Shown here: piece by piece, positions 1 through 6,100 of the stretch
Position numbering within the stretch: position 1 is the stretch's first letter
Layout: every line of letters starts with the position of its first letter
NCBI GenBank assembly: GCA_030681075.1
Contig: JAUXUE010000052.1
Span: 1-8,780, forward strand
Direction: 5' to 3'
DNA: 8,780 nt
From: Candidatus Amesbacteria bacterium
GTDB lineage: Bacteria; Patescibacteriota; Microgenomatia; CAZETR01; Amesbacteraceae
Program-made: the position numbers and the translations under genes
The notes under the pieces: generated by a model
Seen by the model: the letters and a program-made list of their open reading frames with translations, nothing else
The model's database searches: none
What the model was told of the DNA's origin: nothing

Positions 1-189
1 CGTTGGCAGGGGATAAATATTCAGTAATTCTTATCACTTGCTTGTCGGGATTGGTGATAATGGAGCTTTTGTATCCGGCACTAAACCCCGTCCCTGATAG
101 AGATAGATAGTCTCTGAACCATTTTGTACCGTGCGTACCAAACTTTCCTTGGTAAAGACAGGACGATATTGGTCAAATATTTTAATCAT
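1..189 (-). CDS. Downstream small/partial gene with an apparent -1 frameshift; product unknown
   Basis: The ATG at 189-187 overlaps the giant gene's TAA by 8 bases, an arrangement typical of translational coupling. An alternative ATG at 225-223 would add 12 residues lying wholly inside the giant gene; neither start has a convincing Shine-Dalgarno, and I prefer the shorter overlap. The frame begins MIKIFDQYRPVFTKESLV and continues sensibly to ...SETIYLYQG, then gives a short Pro-rich tail and stops at TGA 34-36. From about position 90 down, the -1 frame is open to the window edge and reads like real protein (GFSAGYKSSIITNPDKQV then IRITEYLSPAN). I infer one gene split by a one-base deletion in the G-run (CCCC on the plus strand, 86-89), by a sequencing error, or by programmed frameshifting. 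If no shift occurs, the CDS is 34-189 with 51 residues. No family recognised. Confidence 0.6.
82..88 (-). other. GGGTTTA slippery-type heptamer at the frame switch
   Basis: On the minus strand the codons CGG GGT TTA contain G GGT TTA in the zero frame, matching the X XXY YYZ pattern for tandem -1 slippage. It sits exactly where the good coding frame changes by -1. I saw no clear stem-loop just downstream and no strong upstream Shine-Dalgarno, so a homopolymer error or real indel is at least as likely as programmed frameshifting. Confidence 0.4.
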
Positions 190-3100
190 TTTTGTGTGGT
201 TGGAGTTTATTAATCCATTCTCCATTTTTATATTCCCGATTTTGAAATAGGTCTTTCATAATATAACAGTAACTGGGTAATGAATCGCAGAAATCAGCGG
301 AATCAGACACATAATTTTCAGCCCAAACTGCCAGCATTTCTTGAGGGTTTGTAAACTGGTATTTATCAAATTTGTTACAATTTGTATTAGAGAGGTCACA
401 TTCTAAAGAATTTGGCTTGGGCAAATCAAGAACAGGACTTGTTGGTGGTAGTATCCATTTATTCATAGTGGAGTCAAAATAAAATCCTGTTGAATCAACT
501 ATTGTTTTTAATACTCTGTCGTTATAGTTATGTGGCAGTAGGGCATTTAAACCTTTATTATTGCTATAAGAGTGTGCCAATTCATGCCAAACAGTAAGTT
601 TACTGATAGATAGGGAAGTATTAAAGCTTACATGGGGGATATCATACGTGCTTGCACAGGCGATCCCCGGACATGGCATTTGAGATTGTTTTTTGTATGA
701 TTGAAATATCCTGTAGTTATACATATCTTGAGGAAGATCCATTAATGCGTAGTCGAGTAGCATAAGAGAGCGTTCGTCCCAATTTCCTTGAATGTATATT
801 TTATTTCTTTTTTCTACTTGTTTAATATAATCAGAAGTGTCAATATCATACTTCCACGAATAATCATTTTTTAATTTTAAACCTTTCGGCACACGCAAAG
901 TTAGACGATATCCGTTTCCGCCCATTGTGTCATCATCAGCGCCATAATACATCTGAGTGAGCTTAGATCTGTCAATAGTTAAAGGAATATTGATTTCATC
1001 AGAAGATTCAGGATTCAAAAAATACGAAGCCGATAATTCAATTATTTCCCCCATATCATAGGTGATGTTGCCATTTTCATCCGGATATAAGCCTGCTAAC
1101 AATCTTAGATTAGGGATTAGGCTTGTATCTGTTTCATTGCCATATTCGTCTCTTAGGGTTATAAATATTCTAACCTGATTAAGGTGAAGATTAGTATTTT
1201 GCACACATTTTCCTTCCGAACAGGTTAATCTAAATCCTTTATCACAATAATAGACATCCTTGTCTATCACGGTATGAGTTTCGCCATCAGGAAGATTCAT
1301 AACAATTGTTGACTCGGTACCCAGCAAATCATTGCCAAATTCATCTTTAGTTCCAGTACAAAAATATTTGATATCCTTAATGGTAAAGTCCTGTGATTCT
1401 CCGTCGCGAATGGGGGTGGGAGGAGGTGGTGGGGGAGAAAACCAGCCTTTTACAGTCTCTGTAACCCTCCCTAGCTGATAATTGAGGTTTTGCATAGAGA
1501 ACAGCGGGCAGGGATCCTCAAATCCGCTTTCGGCAGCATAGACAGAGGGGATAATGTTCATGCCTTTTGCACAAGGATTTTGGGATTTAAATAGAGGCTT
1601 CTCTTTCGGTAATGTTTCCAAATAAGTGTTCACTTCTATTAATTGTGCACCTGCGTCATAGTCTTTGGCTGCCTTAAGTATGCCTTGCTTACTGTACGTT
1701 TCATCAAGATTGTGATAGATAATAGATAGGTGAATAAACTCAGGCGTGAATGATGATAACAACATGGCTATTTGCATTGAATGGTATATGTCTCCAACTT
1801 GATTTAAAATAGAAAGATTTGAATCTTGGTTATACCAATTTGAATCTTCCTTCGCGGGATTTACTTGCTGCGTAATGTCGTGATAATTTCCAATCTTTCC
1901 AAACGGGTCTTCTATTTTTAAAAGAAGCTCAATGTTTGAAAGAGAAGCACTTTGAAGAAATCCGGTGTTCATTCCACTGAAATTGACCACATCATTGCGG
2001 GTTATTTGTTCAAGAGCTAGACCTGTATCTACCAATGCTAGCCTGAGATCGCCTTGATTTTTTCTCAGATAGAAGGCTATGATCTTTGACAATGAAACTT
2101 TTTGTCCAGAAATTTCAAATTCATTATTTATGTAGTCCACAAGTGATTTTATTTCTTGCTTATATTGTTGAGAAAGTTGTTCTAGTTTCACAGGTTTTGT
2201 TAGGCGCCGATAGAACCCGGAATTTTTGGACATAAAGAGTCCAGATACTCCTGTATCGTTACCTCCAACACCAATTGCGATATCAAATAACTCTGGTGGT
2301 ATATTATCTTTTAGAAACATAAGAGGGGTTTGATTTGGTTGCGCTAAATAGTTATTTGCTATTTTCACAAAATCCGACCGTTTTAATTTAGTTTGGTCTT
2401 GTGAATAATAGACATTATTCTCTCCATACATAGTCACTGCGTCCTTAATTTGCGCCGTTAGAGTTTTGTATGATTTATTGGGCTGAAAATTGTACTTATT
2501 ATCTTTTTGTAACTGATAGTAAATATTATTTGCCTCTTTTTCCATGGCATTTTCAAGTAACCTTGGGTTTTCTACCGCTAGTTTTATTGCAACATCTACA
2601 GTTTCTGGTGATATTTCTGGGATCTTAACTAAAAACGGTGACTTATAAACTACGAATGAAGATAAAGCAAGTGCGGCAGACCAGATTAAAAAGTTCCGCT
2701 TGGATAAGTTTCCAGTTTTTACGTGCTTAATTGAGGCTTCCATGAGTGTTATTAATACTCTGGTTATGTGTACAATTGAGATAGGTATGACAAAAACTAG
2801 GGCAATTAAAACTAAGGTAGGATAGATAGCGCCAATGGGATTAGAACTAGCCTGTATCAGAATATTTTGAATTAAGGTTAATATTAGAGTGGATATTGGT
2901 GTCAACCATGCTGGTAAACTAAGAGTACTTATTTCTTTAAAAATAAACGTCGGATATTCAAACGAGGCTTGAAAACCTAAAAATAAATGTGTTAAATACG
3001 ATTGAATTACTGGAAATGGTTCATATATATATTTTATGAGTTGGATCTCGAAGTTTGAGTAGAAGTTTGAAACCCCTTGAATTAAAAGAATAAGATAGCC

Positions 3101-6100
3101 AAACATCATAGATAGAGACGGCCAACGGATTTTATCGTCGAAACCAACGATTCCTACAATTTTAAATGGTAATTTTACAAACTCATACCATTTTTGACCA
3201 AGAGCAGAAGGGTTTCCACTAAGAACAGGTGCTTTTTCATCTTGAGTCAAATTAAATTTGCCACTATTGGTAAAGTTGTTGTTCCAGAAATCCCCAATCC
3301 ACCTCACCCCTCCCTCCTCCCACAACCAATTTTTGACTTCAGGAAGTAAGTTACCAGGTAAATAATTTAGGATCAAATATCCAGCTGAATGGAGAGGGAA
3401 CCAGAGGATGTTGTCAATGGCTTTGACTACCGGATAGACATTTATTTTCAACCAATTATCGTTTGGTAATACTGATAATGCCCACCTAAAGCCCTTCGAC
3501 ATTCCCCAAGGAGTGGACATCAAGACGCCTAGAGTCATGGGATTGACTGAATTTAACTTTTGAACTTGAGTTTCTTGATTGTAATTTTCAATCGCGATTC
3601 CAAGTTTTTTGTATTGATCAATGACAAAAAGAGCTTCTCGTCTTGGTTTGTCAATAATAAACCATAATCCCTTAGCAGTTTTTTGCCAACGAGTTCCTTC
3701 GGGGTCAGTAATTATTGTTCCTAGTTTAAGTGAATCTACTTCAGTATTAAAACGATCATCTCTATACAAAGAATTTCGTTCTAGATATCTGCTTCCGGAG
3801 ACAAGATATTTTCCTGAAATAGGGAAGGCAAGGTCTTTAGCTAATTTTAATCCATATTTATAATCATTGATTTTAATTTTATTGTTTGACATCTTTACAA
3901 AATTAATCTGTTTCATAAGTGTTCTAATAGAATCATCAGTATTATAAATTTTGTTTGATGGTGTTATTATTCTGGTGTTTCCACTAAAAGATACAACATC
4001 AGTAACAAAAGCCCGACCTCTTTTCGTGACCATAAATTGTGAGTCTCCGCCAGGTAAATATTGATAATTCCAAGCTCTGGCAAAGATATCCCAGATATCC
4101 GATACAGTTTGACTTGTGACATATGTTGATTTTTTCTCACTAATATCGCTTCCATCTATCATGTCAATTGCATAACCCCAGACTCCATCGTCAAACTTGA
4201 CAATTCCATAAAATACAGGAGCAACACCCATTTGGCTTGATAATTCTGCGTAAATAGCATCTTGATATATTCCCTCTTTTTCATCCAATCCCGAGTCAAT
4301 ATAATTGTCGTGTCTAGGTTCCTTTATGATCACCTTTCTGGGATTACCGTCTATGGTGAGTCTATATTCACTTAATTCGACGGTTGAACCCAATAAACTT
4401 GTATCGTTATTTAGTGCCAAGTATTTCGTTTCTGATCTTTTTATTTCGATTATCGGGAGCTCCTCCGCGGTTTTTATCTTAATAGTTTTCGGTGCCTGTC
4501 TAATTTGAAGAGATGATTTTTCCGGAAATAATGACCATATTGCTGCCAGAGGAGCAGTCCCTGCCCCTCCCACCCCCGCCCCCAAGCCCGAGAGACCTAT
4601 AATTCCCAGCCATCCAACAATTCCCAACACGATTCCACCCAAAATCGCAATAATCACAAATTTTCTATTGAAATTATATTTAGCCAGCCAATTTGATTTA
4701 ATTGCTTCGATTAATAATCCCACAGATCCGACAATTGAAATAACAATGGCCATGGGTGCCAAATTCTTGCCCACACCCTCCCAAATCTGCCCAATATTAA
4801 AAGTAGTGAGATTATTCCAGGCGATTACAATATTTGGAAAATAAATATTCAGGTAATTTGCGATATATGTTGAGTTTTGGGAGAGTAGGTGGACAATTGC
4901 TGGATCCAGACTTGCACCCAGTCCAGATCCAAAGCCAGAAATCGCCCCGGCATAATTATTTCCAAAACCAGTACCCGTATCATTTTCTTTTGTAAAATCT
5001 ATTACTACCGCGGTCATGTCGTCCCGTTTTCTTCTTTGGCTACTTGAGTTGCTTTTCTCAACAGCAGCTTTTACGAGAGCATCGGCAATATATTGGTTAC
5101 TGACTTTTGATTCCATGATTTCCGATATTTTTTGTTCAGTAAGATTATCGTGGATTCCGTCCGTAAAGATGCCTAATCTTTGTAGGATTACATTGTTTCC
5201 AATTGTTATGACTCGCATGTCAATTTCTACATCCTCAGTATTACCCAGCACCTTTGTCACAGTATTGGTGAGCTCAATAAGCGCATCTTCTCTAGACATT
5301 CCTGGATTTCTTTGAATTACATATTCAACGACCTTAGAAATACCAGGAAAATTCCTTATAACACCAGAGATATCTTCAGAGTTTGCAAGGTCATCCATTA
5401 TTTTATCAAATTCCTTATTTGCAGTTAATTTATCAAAATTTTCCTGTAAATAGTTATAAATGTAATTATTATCTTTAGTCAGTCTTTTGATATATTGTTT
5501 ATTGTTATCTTTATTTAGAAAGTGGGCATATACCCGGCTATCACCAACGTTCCCTGTCACCACAAAACCATTACCAAGATATGCGATAGAAGCAGTAGTT
5601 GCTCCAAATTTACCAGCTACTAGTTTTTTATTAATTCCCGACAATATTTTAACAATTAATTTACGAGCTTCGGTTTCCGTTAAATTGTTTATACGTTCGA
5701 GACCGAATTTCTCAATATATGCATCAATGTTTTCAATTGCCTGTTTACGAGCTTGTGCTGATGCTTTTTCAGATCCCTTCACAGTACTGACACCATCAAA
5801 TACCCCAGCGAATGGTCCAACTACAAAACTTGAATCCTCGTTCGTATTTGGATGATCTTTGCTGGCCTTTGAGGCAATTCCTACATTCTTATCAGATTTT
5901 ACCAAACCAACCATTGCTGCCAGAGGAGCAGTCCCTGCCCCTCCCACCCCAGCCCCCAAGCCCGAGAGACCACCAGCCATAATAATCGGCCACGCAATAA
6001 ATCCGAGTATCCCCAGCACAATTCCACCAAGAATCACAAAGATTAATATTTTTTTGTTATATGAAGCAAATTTTGTTTTGATTTTGGTGAGCCAACCCAA

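Noticed and set aside
1411..1438. G-rich run on the plus strand as a possible quadruplex or regulatory element
   Set aside because: Fully explained by the hexaproline linker codons, and the runs do not form a clean four-tract pattern with a clear role.
3967..4155. Minus-strand 62-residue frame inside the kinase-like domain
   Set aside because: Out of frame with the long gene, no independent start signal and no recognisable protein.
5487..5855. Plus-strand open frame of 122 residues
   Set aside because: Antisense to the PP2C motifs, which are clearly the coding strand.
4539..5971. 59-bp repeats as insertion-sequence or attachment-site ends
   Set aside because: They are in frame, encode a sensible linker, lack inverted termini or a transposase, and are embedded in a longer protein-level duplication.
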